A stretch of 8,111 nucleotides of DNA from Candidatus Peregrinibacteria bacterium. Lineage in GTDB: Bacteria > Patescibacteriota > Gracilibacteria > UBA1369. The notes under the pieces were generated by a model. That model saw only the letters and a program-made list of their open reading frames with translations, did not search any database and was not told where the DNA came from. The DNA lies in contig WJLA01000047.1 in assembly GCA_014728765.1 (NCBI GenBank), forward strand, positions 1-8,111, written 5' to 3'. The first letter of the stretch is position 1. The number at the start of each line of letters is the position of its first letter. This document shows, in pieces, positions 1 through 6,588 of this stretch. Both the position numbers and the translations under genes were made by a program.

Positions 1-1
1 A

Positions 2-1168
2 TATATTCCTGTTCTCTCAAAATTAACAGGTGATGATCCGGGTGCAATCAAACAAAAAATGCTGGAAGAGTTGGATGAAGATTTATATCTCGCAAAAGAA
101 ACAAGACTATCAAAATATGTTGATAATTTAAAAGAAGAAGCTCCATTAAAAGCCAGAGACTTGATGACTTTATCCATTCAAAGATATGAGGCACCTTCTT
201 CTGTGGAAAAAAGAAATTATTTGATTCCTGTCAGAAAGAGTGAAACCAAAGCCAAATTAATAGGTAAAAACGCAGAAAACATCAGGTTTATTGAAGAGGC
301 AACGGGGGTTAACGTTATTTTTGATGAAGAAAAGAAAGGGGTTATGGTTACTCATTATCAATTGGTAAAAAGACAAATAGCTCATGAGGCCATCCTGAAA
401 CTAATGAGAGATTCCGTTATAAATCTGGATAAAGTTAAAATAAGATTGGCCGAAGCAGAAAGAGATGTTGAACAAAGATTAATAAAAATTGGGAGAAATG
501 TTCTGCAAGAGCTTGATTTGGATTATCGCAAATTCACTGACGGTTTTGCCGAAATGATAGGAAGAATGGACTTCAGAACCAGTTATGGTCAAAACATTCT
601 TAAACATAGTTATGAAGTTGGTTATTTTTCTTTAATGTTGGGAAGCGAATTGGGATTGAATCAAGAAATTTGTAAAATTGGAGGTTTTCTTGGAGATGTT
701 GGAAAAGCTATTGATCAAGAAGAGGGCCGGCCTCACGATGTGTTGACTAAAGAAATTATGGAAAAGCATGATTTCAATTGGGAAGAGGTTCATGCTTCTT
801 GGACGCATCACGACTCTATCCCAATTGAAACAGCTGAAGGGTTAATTGTTAAAGGTGCAGATGCCATGTCTGCCGGCAGACCGGGAGCTCGACAAGAAAC
901 TATCGAAAAATATCAGGAAAGGATTAGAGCTATTGAAGGTATAGCAAAAGAATATCAGGGTGTTAAAAAATCATATGCCATATCAGGAGGAAGAGAGTTG
1001 AGGGTGTTTGTTGATCCAAAAACACTTTCTGATGGAGACCTGAAAACAATGGCAGAAGATGTGGCGGAAAACATTGAAGCTAACGTAGCCTACCCAGGTC
1101 AAATTAAAGTTAATCTAATCAGAAGAACGGAACATAAAAAAACTCTCAAAAAAGAACAAACAAAATAG
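2..1168 (+). CDS. rny: Ribonuclease Y family protein, 5'-truncated by window edge, degenerate KH and HD motifs
   Basis: RNase Y is a membrane-anchored endoribonuclease that initiates mRNA decay. The frame is open from base 2, so the first Met (59) is probably internal; the N-terminal membrane helix and most of the coiled coil lie outside the window. Numbering from that Met: coiled-coil end 1-45, KH domain about 50-115, HD domain about 175-275, family C-terminus ending near YPGQIKVN (345-352). Family hallmarks include RTSYGQN (173-179), H183, HH 250-251, GAD (266-268) and RPGAR (274-278). Two key sites differ. The HD dipeptide is G212-D213 (codons gga gat, 692-697), and the KH loop GXXG is GKNA (69-72). 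B. subtilis RNase Y loses activity when its HD pair is mutated, so this copy may be catalytically weak, dead or altered. Homology is clear; activity is not. The stop is TAG, followed by a 52-bp gap to the next gene. Confidence 0.85.
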   Translation, partial: YIPVLSKLTGDDPGAIKQKMLEELDEDLYLAKETRLSKYVDNLKEEAPLKARDLMTLSIQRYEAPSSVEKRNYLIPVRKSETKAKLIGKNAENIRFIEEATGVNVIFDEEKKGVMVTHYQLVKRQIAHEAILKLMRDSVINLDKVKIRLAEAERDVEQRLIKIGRNVLQELDLDYRKFTDGFAEMIGRMDFRTSYGQNILKHSYEVGYFSLMLGSELGLNQEICKIGGFLGDVGKAIDQEEGRPHDVLTKEIMEKHDFNWEEVHASWTHHDSIPIETAEGLIVKGADAMSAGRPGARQETIEKYQERIRAIEGIAKEYQGVKKSYAISGGRELRVFVDPKTLSDGDLKTMAEDVAENIEANVAYPGQIKVNLIRRTEHKKTLKKEQTK

Positions 1169-1197
1169 TTGATAATTGATTAATCATATTTTAAAAT
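1169..1197 (+). promoter_or_regulatory. Candidate sigma70-type promoter for the ytxH-like/vanW-like pair
   Basis: TTGATA (1169-1174), a 17-bp spacer and TAAAAT (1192-1197) match consensus at 5 of 6 positions each. Predicted transcription would start near 1204, about 17 nt before the ATG at 1221. The spacer holds a perfect 10-bp palindrome, TGATTAATCA (1177-1186), which could be an operator. AT-rich DNA yields such matches by chance, so this is a sequence-based guess. Confidence 0.4.
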
Positions 1198-1220
1198 AAT
1201 AAACCAGCTAACAAGTATCT

Positions 1221-1472
1221 ATGTTTTTTAAGAAAAAAAAGCAAAAAAAGGAAAAGCTTAAGAAAAAGCTTGGAACAGTCGATAAACTGGTAACCGGTAT
1301 GATAGTCGGGGCTGCTGTAGGTTCGGTTCTTGGTGTTGGTTTTGCTCCAAAAAAAGGAAAAGACACTCGCAAAGACATTGCTGATGGTGCAAAAAAGGTT
1401 TATGGAAAAATTAATCACAAAAGTGAAATAAAACCAAAGTTTACCAAGCACGAAATTCCAGAAGAAATGTAA
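1221..1472 (+). CDS. Small YtxH-like membrane protein
   Basis: An 83-aa protein with a strongly basic N-terminus (Lys-rich residues 4-16), one Gly/Ala/Val-rich hydrophobic segment at about 26-42, then APKKGKDTRKDI (42-53). This order, a glycine-rich membrane helix followed by an AP-x-x-G-K-x-T-R-K signature, is typical of YtxH-domain (gas-vesicle/stress-associated) proteins, whose molecular role is not well defined. The rest (about 54-83) is charged and Lys-rich. No SD is visible before the ATG. The stop (1470-1472) is one base before the ATG of the VanW-like gene, so the two are almost certainly co-transcribed and probably translationally coupled. This suggests an envelope-associated role, which is an inference. 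The family call rests on a short motif. Confidence 0.65.
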   Translation: MFFKKKKQKKEKLKKKLGTVDKLVTGMIVGAAVGSVLGVGFAPKKGKDTRKDIADGAKKVYGKINHKSEIKPKFTKHEIPEEM

Positions 1473-1473
1473 A

Positions 1474-3561
1474 ATGGCAAAAAAATCTTCCAAAAAAAAC
1501 GCAAACTCTAAGAAAAAAACCAAACAAAAGGTTAATTCTTCGAAATCTTCGAAAAAAAACAATTCTAAATCCAAGAAAACAAAAAAGCAGCAATCTCCCA
1601 AAAAAGTTGCAAATAACTTTTCAAAATCATCCACCACTTTCACCAAAGATTTACAGAATGTTATTGATTCAATTGATCAGTCCACATCAAAGAAAAAATC
1701 GAAAAAGCAAGCAAAAGAAAATCAACAAGCAAGCAAAAGTTCGGTGGATTCCAAAATCAAGTCTGTTAAAATTAAACTGATAGAGTTTAAAGACAAAGCT
1801 TCAAATAAGTCTAAGAGTTTTTTAAAAGAAGCTAAAGAGGTTGGAATAAAACTTGGTGTGATTTTTTTAATACTTACCTTATTTTCCTCGGCTGTAGTTG
1901 TGTTGGAATTAATTTCAAGCGATAGGGTTTTGCCCAAAGTGGCAATAGCAAATGTTGAAATTGGCTACTTAAAAGCTCAAGAAGCTGAGTCTATGATTAA
2001 AGACTCCATAGAGGATTTTTATCAGCAACCTATCACTTTCGTTCTTGATGAAAAGCGGATAGAGGTTACATTGCCTGAATTGGGAATTGATATGAATATT
2101 GATGACACCATCAATTCCATACCAAAATATTATTTTTTGGAAGACTCAATTCTAAGTTTGATAACAGCAAATTTGAATAGTCATGAAATCAAACCGTATT
2201 ATGATTATGATTTAAACAATATTGAAAAAATTCTCGAAAACAAATTTTCTTTGCAAAATCTAAGAGCGGAAAGTGCCAAGTTTTATTTGGATGAAGAAGA
2301 TATCATTCAAATTCAAGCGGAAAAACAAGGAAAAAAAATCGATATTAACAGCCTGAACACTCAGCTTCAAAACAAACTGAACGGACTGGACGAGTCGGAA
2401 ATTATTATCAATATTCGTGATGAGAAACCGGCGGTTGTTGCAGAGGATCTTGAAAAAAACAGCGATGATCTTCTTTTAAAACTTGAAAATGAAATAAAAC
2501 TTGTACATCAACAAGATGAGTGGCTGTTCAAAGCAAAAGACCATTTGGACAAATTTGAATACTTAAAAAATAATGAACAAATTATCATCAAATTATCCGA
2601 CAGGCTTTTAACCGAATTTCTGCAGCCTGAAATAATTGATGATATAGCAATTCAAACTTCTGACATTAAAATTTACCATGATCAAGATGATCAAATAATA
2701 TTTGAGGGAAAGGCAAAAGATGGGGTGGAAGTAAATCAAGAAAAATTGGCAGATGATTTGGAGTCAGCCATCAATACATATGAAGGAGAGGTCGAAGTGG
2801 AATCAAAAGTTATGGCAGCAAAGGTTAACACAGATCAAAAACTGCAAAACCTGGGAATTCAAGAATTGATAGGAACGGGTCACACTGCTTTTGCCGGCTC
2901 TTCTCCCAACAGAATTCATAATATTAATGTTGCCATGGATCGCTTTAATGGAGTTTTGATTGCTCCGGGAGAAACATTTTCATTCAATGATCAATTGGGA
3001 CCTGTTGATGGTTCTACCGGATATAAGATGGAGCTTGTTATAAAATCCACCGGAACCATACCCGAATATGGTGGAGGTGTGTGCCAGGTTTCATCAACCG
3101 CTTTTAAGGCCGCCTTGTTCTCGGGTCTGGAAATTGCCGAGCGCTATCCTCATTCTTATGCGGTTTCATATTATGCACAAATTGATGGTTATGGCCTGGA
3201 CGCAACCATTTATCCTGGAGTAAAAGATCTTAAATTTGTTAACGACACCCCTGCTCATATTTTAATACAAGCTTACACTGAAGGTACTGAAGCTTTCTTC
3301 AAGTTCTACGGAACCAATGATGGTAGAGAGGCATTCATTAAGAATTATAACAAGTTTAATCATCGTAGTTCCGGAGGAACTCAATTGATACCGACAAACA
3401 CACTTGCCCCGGGACAAAGAAAACAAGTTGAAACAGCCAGTCCGGGCTTTGATACAACTTGGGACTGGATAGTCAAAATGCCCGACGGCACCGAAAAGAA
3501 AGAAGAGATCGTTAGCCGATATCGAGCCACAGCCAATAAGATTCTTGTTGGAGAAGAATAA
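1474..3561 (+). CDS. Membrane-anchored VanW-domain protein with Lys/Ser-rich cytoplasmic tail
   Basis: A 695-aa probable envelope protein. Residues 1-95 are an unusually basic, Lys/Ser/Asn-rich, likely disordered tail with repeated SSKKN. One transmembrane helix lies at about 124-147, giving an expected N-in topology with the bulk outside. Two stretches resemble the peptidoglycan-binding repeats often found before VanW domains, around 280-305 (KQGKKIDINSLNTQL) and 409-434 (AKDGVEVNQEKLADDL). The VanW domain spans about 466-600, with ETFSFND (500-506), YGGGVCQVSST (532-542, C537), ERYPHS (556-561) and GLDATIYPG (574-582). The C-terminus (about 674-695) is weakly G5-like. VanW was named from vancomycin-resistance clusters, but its biochemical function is unsettled, and nothing nearby points to glycopeptide resistance. 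It follows the YtxH-like gene by one base and ends 18 bp from a convergent gene. Confidence 0.88.
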   Translation: MAKKSSKKNANSKKKTKQKVNSSKSSKKNNSKSKKTKKQQSPKKVANNFSKSSTTFTKDLQNVIDSIDQSTSKKKSKKQAKENQQASKSSVDSKIKSVKIKLIEFKDKASNKSKSFLKEAKEVGIKLGVIFLILTLFSSAVVVLELISSDRVLPKVAIANVEIGYLKAQEAESMIKDSIEDFYQQPITFVLDEKRIEVTLPELGIDMNIDDTINSIPKYYFLEDSILSLITANLNSHEIKPYYDYDLNNIEKILENKFSLQNLRAESAKFYLDEEDIIQIQAEKQGKKIDINSLNTQLQNKLNGLDESEIIINIRDEKPAVVAEDLEKNSDDLLLKLENEIKLVHQQDEWLFKAKDHLDKFEYLKNNEQIIIKLSDRLLTEFLQPEIIDDIAIQTSDIKIYHDQDDQIIFEGKAKDGVEVNQEKLADDLESAINTYEGEVEVESKVMAAKVNTDQKLQNLGIQELIGTGHTAFAGSSPNRIHNINVAMDRFNGVLIAPGETFSFNDQLGPVDGSTGYKMELVIKSTGTIPEYGGGVCQVSSTAFKAALFSGLEIAERYPHSYAVSYYAQIDGYGLDATIYPGVKDLKFVNDTPAHILIQAYTEGTEAFFKFYGTNDGREAFIKNYNKFNHRSSGGTQLIPTNTLAPGQRKQVETASPGFDTTWDWIVKMPDGTEKKEEIVSRYRATANKILVGEE
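1486..1560 (+). repeat. Imperfect direct repeat with A7-A8 runs at the 5' end of the VanW-like gene
   Basis: The 15-mers at 1486-1500 and 1546-1560 differ at one base (TCTTCCAAAAAAAAC versus TCTTCGAAAAAAAAC), and both encode SSKKN. Uninterrupted A runs occur at 1479-1485 (7), 1492-1499 (8), 1513-1519 (7) and 1552-1559 (8), all within the first 30 codons. Such runs are prone to polymerase slippage. Confidence 0.6.
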
Positions 3562-3579
3562 AGTTTATTAAGTGAGGCC

Positions 3580-4404
3580 TTAAATATTTCCCTCTTTATC
3601 CCTATTTGAATTTTCTTCATTTAGATTGGAAACATCACCTCCTTTCTCCAATTCATTTTTTATTTCCAAAGCGTCTTGATTATCAGGCCAGTGTTTAAGA
3701 ATTTCATTGATTAATTGTGATGTGTCGTTTTGCATTCCTTTTTCTAAATACCAATGGGCAAGCGTTAATCCATAGTCAACATTGTCAGGGTCAAGTGCCA
3801 AGGCTTTTTGAATATTCAAAACAGCATTATCAAAGTCTCCCAATGCATAATTGACTCTGGAAAGGCTGTAATATCTTCCCGGTCTTTTATCATCCAATTC
3901 AATCGACCTTTCATAAAAACCCTTGGATTCGTCCAGTTTATCTTGATGAAACAAAGTTAAAGCCAAGTTGCTGAAATAACTTGCCTCTTCCGGCTCTGCA
4001 ATAATAAGTTTTCTATAAATTAATTCTGCCTTCCCCATAGATTCTTGATTTAAATAAATCATTCCCAGTTTAGCGTGCGAATCAATATGAGCGGGGTTCA
4101 TTGATATTGCTTGAATATATAGCTTTTCAGCCTCTTCATTCTGGCCCCTTTTAAGGGCTAATTCAGCTTTCTTATAAAATGCGTCTCCTTTGATAACCAA
4201 TTTGGGATCAATGGTTTCAGGAGCTGGAATCATTTCTTTGACTGTGACCTCATGATCTTCTTTAGTCAATTTTGGAGGCAGATTATGCCCTTTTTTCAAA
4301 ACCATTTTTCCAAACAGCTGACCTTTTTCAAGCAAATACCACCTTCGGAAATAAATCAGCACCAAAACCAGTAGAGCAATCAACATTAAAATAATTTCTA
4401 TCAT
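3580..4404 (-). CDS. Membrane-anchored tetratricopeptide-repeat (TPR) protein
   Basis: A 274-aa protein with an N-terminal hydrophobic helix (residues 2-19) followed by RR, suggesting a signal anchor with uncertain orientation. After a linker (about 20-70) come roughly five TPR units between 72 and 241. The period is exact: prolines closing helix B fall at 104, 138, 206 and 240, with the expected site at 172 being non-Pro, so the repeats are 34 residues long. Typical Ala/Gly/Tyr positions are present (LGMIYLNQ, NLALTLFHQ, SRVNYALGD). The C-terminal tail (about 255-274) is polar and Asn/Glu-rich. TPRs are protein-protein scaffolds, and the partner cannot be read from sequence. The ATG overlaps the TGA stop of holB in an ATGA arrangement, and no SD is visible, so translation by reinitiation after holB is likely. 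A functional link to the clamp loader is not implied. Confidence 0.85.
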   Translation of the reverse strand: MIEIILMLIALLVLVLIYFRRWYLLEKGQLFGKMVLKKGHNLPPKLTKEDHEVTVKEMIPAPETIDPKLVIKGDAFYKKAELALKRGQNEEAEKLYIQAISMNPAHIDSHAKLGMIYLNQESMGKAELIYRKLIIAEPEEASYFSNLALTLFHQDKLDESKGFYERSIELDDKRPGRYYSLSRVNYALGDFDNAVLNIQKALALDPDNVDYGLTLAHWYLEKGMQNDTSQLINEILKHWPDNQDALEIKNELEKGGDVSNLNEENSNRDKEGNI

Positions 4405-5324
4405 AGACTCAAAATAAAGTTTTCTAACAACAGTCGATTATTCACATTAGTCTCAGAGAGATTTTTTACATTATACAATTTTTCCAGTTTAGTAACGTCA
4501 GAGATTATACTAGACCTTTGATTGGCTTGCAAATCACTCAATAGTCGCTTTCTTAGAACAACAAAGCCAATTTCAATAAAGATTTTTACCAACAGTCTGT
4601 CCTCATATATTTTTCCAATAAATTGGAAAGCCTCAGTAATTTTTCCATTGTTCAAAAAGTTTTCTATTTGCCTATAAACATCCTCATAAGCTTCCAACAT
4701 TTCAGAATTTTCCGCCAATTTGATAGCTTTTGCAATTTTTCCCCCGGACATTTCCACAATTTCATTTATTTTATTATGATCCATCAACCTATATCGTCTC
4801 GACAAGGCATCGTTGAGATCTTCGTCAAGCATCACACCAAAATCAATTCTTCTCACTCTGGAAAGTATTGTCTCTAAGACAGCACTTGGCTTTGAAGTAG
4901 TCAAAATAAAACAAACCTTTTCCGGAGGTTCTTCCAGCATTTTCAACATTGCATTGGCAGCTTCGGGTGTAAGCCTTTCAATATCTTCCATTACCAAAAC
5001 TCTGAAACTGCTGTCTCCCGTCATTTGTAAGTTATCCAATATTTTTCTTATTTCTTCAATTTTTATAGTTTGATTTTCAGTTTCTCTTCTAATAAAAACA
5101 CTATCCAAATGGGCTCCTGTTTTCATTAAGTTCTTGATCCTTAGTGAGCTTTCATCATCCAAGCCATTGGTTTGCAATTCTTCCGCAAATAATCTGGCAA
5201 TTTTGTACTTTCCCAAATCTTCAGGTCCGGCAAAAAGATAAGCATGAGCCAAATTGTCGGAATTTAAATCATTTTCCAACTGTTCGAGCTGCTTTTGATG
5301 TCCTATTATATTTCTAAATTTCAT
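4401..5324 (-). CDS. holB: DNA polymerase III subunit delta' (clamp loader), zinc module lost
   Basis: Delta' is the non-ATPase AAA+ subunit of the clamp loader that places the beta clamp on DNA. The protein has 307 aa and starts MKFRNIIGHQ, the usual family opening. The P-loop-like stretch GPEDLGKY (33-40) has Tyr where active ATPases carry Thr/Ser. A Walker B-like strand lies at 109-118 (VLVMEDIERL), followed by LTPEAANAMLKMLEEPP (118-134), a sensor-1-like FILTTSKP (139-146) and SRVRR (155-159), where the Arg of the SRC motif is kept and Cys is Val. The segment where typical delta'/gamma proteins carry a four-Cys zinc module (about 51-76) has no Cys; the only Cys is C138. The region beyond about 210 is the less conserved collar. 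DnaX is unlikely given the defective P-loop and short length. It is the first gene of a two-gene operon with the TPR gene; its stop TGA is followed in frame by TAG. Confidence 0.88.
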   Translation of the reverse strand: MKFRNIIGHQKQLEQLENDLNSDNLAHAYLFAGPEDLGKYKIARLFAEELQTNGLDDESSLRIKNLMKTGAHLDSVFIRRETENQTIKIEEIRKILDNLQMTGDSSFRVLVMEDIERLTPEAANAMLKMLEEPPEKVCFILTTSKPSAVLETILSRVRRIDFGVMLDEDLNDALSRRYRLMDHNKINEIVEMSGGKIAKAIKLAENSEMLEAYEDVYRQIENFLNNGKITEAFQFIGKIYEDRLLVKIFIEIGFVVLRKRLLSDLQANQRSSIISDVTKLEKLYNVKNLSETNVNNRLLLENFILSL

Positions 5325-5335
5325 AGCTAGCCAAT

Positions 5336-5362
5336 ATTATACTTAATTTCTTTTTTAGTCAT
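5336..5362 (-). promoter_or_regulatory. Candidate promoter of the holB operon
   Basis: On the minus strand a perfect TATAAT (5341-5336) has an ATGACT -35-like hexamer (5362-5357, 4 of 6) at a short 15-bp spacing. Only 11 bp separate the -10 box from the holB ATG, so the transcript would start about 5 nt before the start codon and be nearly leaderless. No SD precedes holB, which fits. Confidence 0.4.
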
Positions 5363-5406
5363 CGTTTTCTTCTTGCAAAATAGTCATAAATATCAGAAAA
5401 TTTCCC

Positions 5407-5412
5407 TACAAT
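5407..5412 (+). promoter_or_regulatory. Candidate -10 element for the peptidyl-prolyl isomerase gene
   Basis: TACAAT (5 of 6) lies 13 bp before the ATG at 5426, implying a leader of about 7 nt. No good -35 hexamer is seen at 16-18 bp; TTGCAA at 5373-5378 is too far away. No SD is present. Weak evidence, but it mirrors the layout of divergent holB. Confidence 0.25.
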
Positions 5413-5425
5413 TAATAAAATAAAA

Positions 5426-5965
5426 ATGCAAAAAATCATAACCACCCTTTTTATTACTATTTTATTAACCACTGGATGTATGTCATCAGGAGACGCAACA
5501 ATTCAAACCAATAAAGGCACAATAATAGTTGATTTATATGAAGATAAAGCACCTGAAACGGTAAAAAACTTCAAAGAACTGGCTAGTCAAGGAAAATACG
5601 ATGATGTGCCGTTTCACAGAATCATTGAAGACTTTATGATTCAGACCGGCGATTTCGAAAACCAAGATGGTACGGGAGGCCACAGTTATCAAGGTCCCGG
5701 AACAACTTTCGAAGATGAATTTCACACCGACTTAAACCATCAAAAATACACTCTTTCCATGGCCAATCGCGGACCGGACACGAATGGAAGCCAATTTTTC
5801 ATAGTTACCGCTGAAAATGGAACTCCTTGGCTGGACGGAAAGCACTCCGTTTTCGGAGAAGTTATCTCCGGACAGAAAGTAGTCGATCAAATTGGCAACG
5901 CTGAAACCGACATGCTGGATAGGCCGCAAGAAGAAATCAAAATCGTTAGCGTTACTGTTAATTAA
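5426..5965 (+). CDS. Cyclophilin-type peptidyl-prolyl cis-trans isomerase, lipoprotein
   Basis: This enzyme catalyses proline cis-trans isomerisation to assist folding of exported proteins. In the 179-aa protein, residues 1-17 form a lipoprotein signal peptide ending TTGC with C18 as the lipidation site, so the mature enzyme should sit on the outer face of the membrane. The cyclophilin core is minimal, about 24-178. Active-site hallmarks are complete: FHRII (63-67, catalytic Arg R65), FMIQTGD (70-76, with F70 and Q73), GTGG (82-85), LSMANRGPDTNGSQFFI (110-126) and WLDGKHSVFG (135-144, with W135 and H140). The gene is a single unit with its own weak promoter, divergent from holB and closed by a strong terminator. 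No SD is visible. A periplasm-like or cell-surface chaperone role is an inference from the signal peptide. Confidence 0.93.
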   Translation: MQKIITTLFITILLTTGCMSSGDATIQTNKGTIIVDLYEDKAPETVKNFKELASQGKYDDVPFHRIIEDFMIQTGDFENQDGTGGHSYQGPGTTFEDEFHTDLNHQKYTLSMANRGPDTNGSQFFIVTAENGTPWLDGKHSVFGEVISGQKVVDQIGNAETDMLDRPQEEIKIVSVTVN

Positions 5966-5978
5966 AAAAAACACACTA

Positions 5979-6009
5979 AAAAAACCGCTCAATCAAGTAG
6001 CGGTTTTTT
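5979..6009. terminator. Bidirectional intrinsic terminator
   Basis: Arms AAAAAACCGCT (5979-5989) and AGCGGTTTTTT (5999-6009) pair over 11 bp, with a GC-rich 5-bp core and a 9-nt loop. There is a T run on the right for + transcripts and an A run on the left that becomes a U run for - transcripts. It lies between the convergent ends of the isomerase gene (5965) and rplT (6027), so it can serve both. Confidence 0.88.
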
Positions 6010-6026
6010 AATTTGAAACTTAACTT

Positions 6027-6380
6027 TTATAGCTCAGCTTTGGCTGTTTCAATAAATTTTTTGAATACCTTGGGATTATTAACCGCCAAATCGGCCAATA
6101 TTTTTCGGTCCACAGCAACCTTAGCTTTCAGAAGACCATACATAAATCTTGAATAACTCAAATCCTCCGCTCTGACAGCGGCATTAATTCTGGTAATCCA
6201 AAGACTTCTCATGTCTCTTTTTCTAAGTTTTCTACCAACATAAGCATTTTGTCCGGCCTTCGCCGCCGCTTGTTTTGCTCTTTTGACAGTTTTTTGAGCC
6301 AAACCTCTAAAACCCTTGGTGGCTTTAAAAATTTTTTTATGTTTTCGGCGTGTTTCAACACCGCGTTTTACTCTTGTCAT
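6027..6380 (-). CDS. rplT: 50S ribosomal protein L20 (bL20)
   Basis: A 117-aa, highly basic protein of the usual L20 length. It has the family opening MTRVKRGVETRRKHKKIFK, then the AKGFRG-like TKGFRGLA (21-28), a long basic helix with AYVGRKLRKRDMRSLWITRINAA, and SYSRFMYGL. L20 binds 23S rRNA early and is needed for assembly of the large subunit. In E. coli and B. subtilis it also represses its own operon by binding an mRNA site; I do not recognise such a site here. It is the last gene of infC-rpmI-rplT, 12 nt after rpmI, and ends at a strong bidirectional terminator. No SD is seen before the ATG. Confidence 0.97.
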   Translation of the reverse strand: MTRVKRGVETRRKHKKIFKATKGFRGLAQKTVKRAKQAAAKAGQNAYVGRKLRKRDMRSLWITRINAAVRAEDLSYSRFMYGLLKAKVAVDRKILADLAVNNPKVFKKFIETAKAEL

Positions 6381-6392
6381 GACTATTTATTA

Positions 6393-6584
6393 TTAATTTG
6401 CTAATAATTTTGCCATATTTTTGGCATCGGATTTTGAAACAGGCTTTCCTCCCGGGTGGAGTTTCTTTTGTCTTTTGGACTTTCCTGTTAACAAATGTTT
6501 TTTTGCAGATTTTTCCCACATCAACTTGCCGCTTCCGGTCTTTTTGATGCGTTTTTTTACTCCGCTATGACTTTTTTGCTTCAT
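6393..6584 (-). CDS. rpmI: 50S ribosomal protein L35 (bL35)
   Basis: A 63-aa, Lys-rich protein of normal L35 length. The family signature is present: KSHSGVKKRIKKTGSGKLMW (4-23) and HLLTGKSKRQKKL (30-42), then VSKSD (49-53). Position 2-3 is KQ rather than the common PKMK start. L35 is a structural protein of the large ribosomal subunit. It lies 4 nt after infC and 12 nt before rplT, the classical operon order, so all three are probably read from the promoter upstream of infC. Only a weak purine-rich stretch precedes the ATG. Confidence 0.96.
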   Translation of the reverse strand: MKQKSHSGVKKRIKKTGSGKLMWEKSAKKHLLTGKSKRQKKLHPGGKPVSKSDAKNMAKLLAN

Positions 6585-6588
6585 ATCT

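Noticed and set aside
1191..1646. Long open frame on the minus strand opposite the YtxH-like and VanW-like genes
   Set aside because: It is Phe/Leu-rich because it is the complement of Lys-rich coding sequence, and it has no homology signature. It is a shadow frame.
1474..3561. Vancomycin-resistance determinant
   Set aside because: VanW domains are widespread outside resistance clusters, and no vanHAX, vanRS or D-Ala-D-Lac ligase gene is present.
3568..3583. TTAAG/CTTAA stem as an intrinsic terminator
   Set aside because: Only 5 bp, mostly A-T, and followed by a mixed AT stretch rather than a U run.
4398..4403. UGA recoded as glycine, as in Gracilibacteria/Absconditabacteria
   Set aside because: All genes are full-length without in-frame TGA. 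holB ends at TGA in an ATGA overlap with TAG directly after it. The standard code explains everything.
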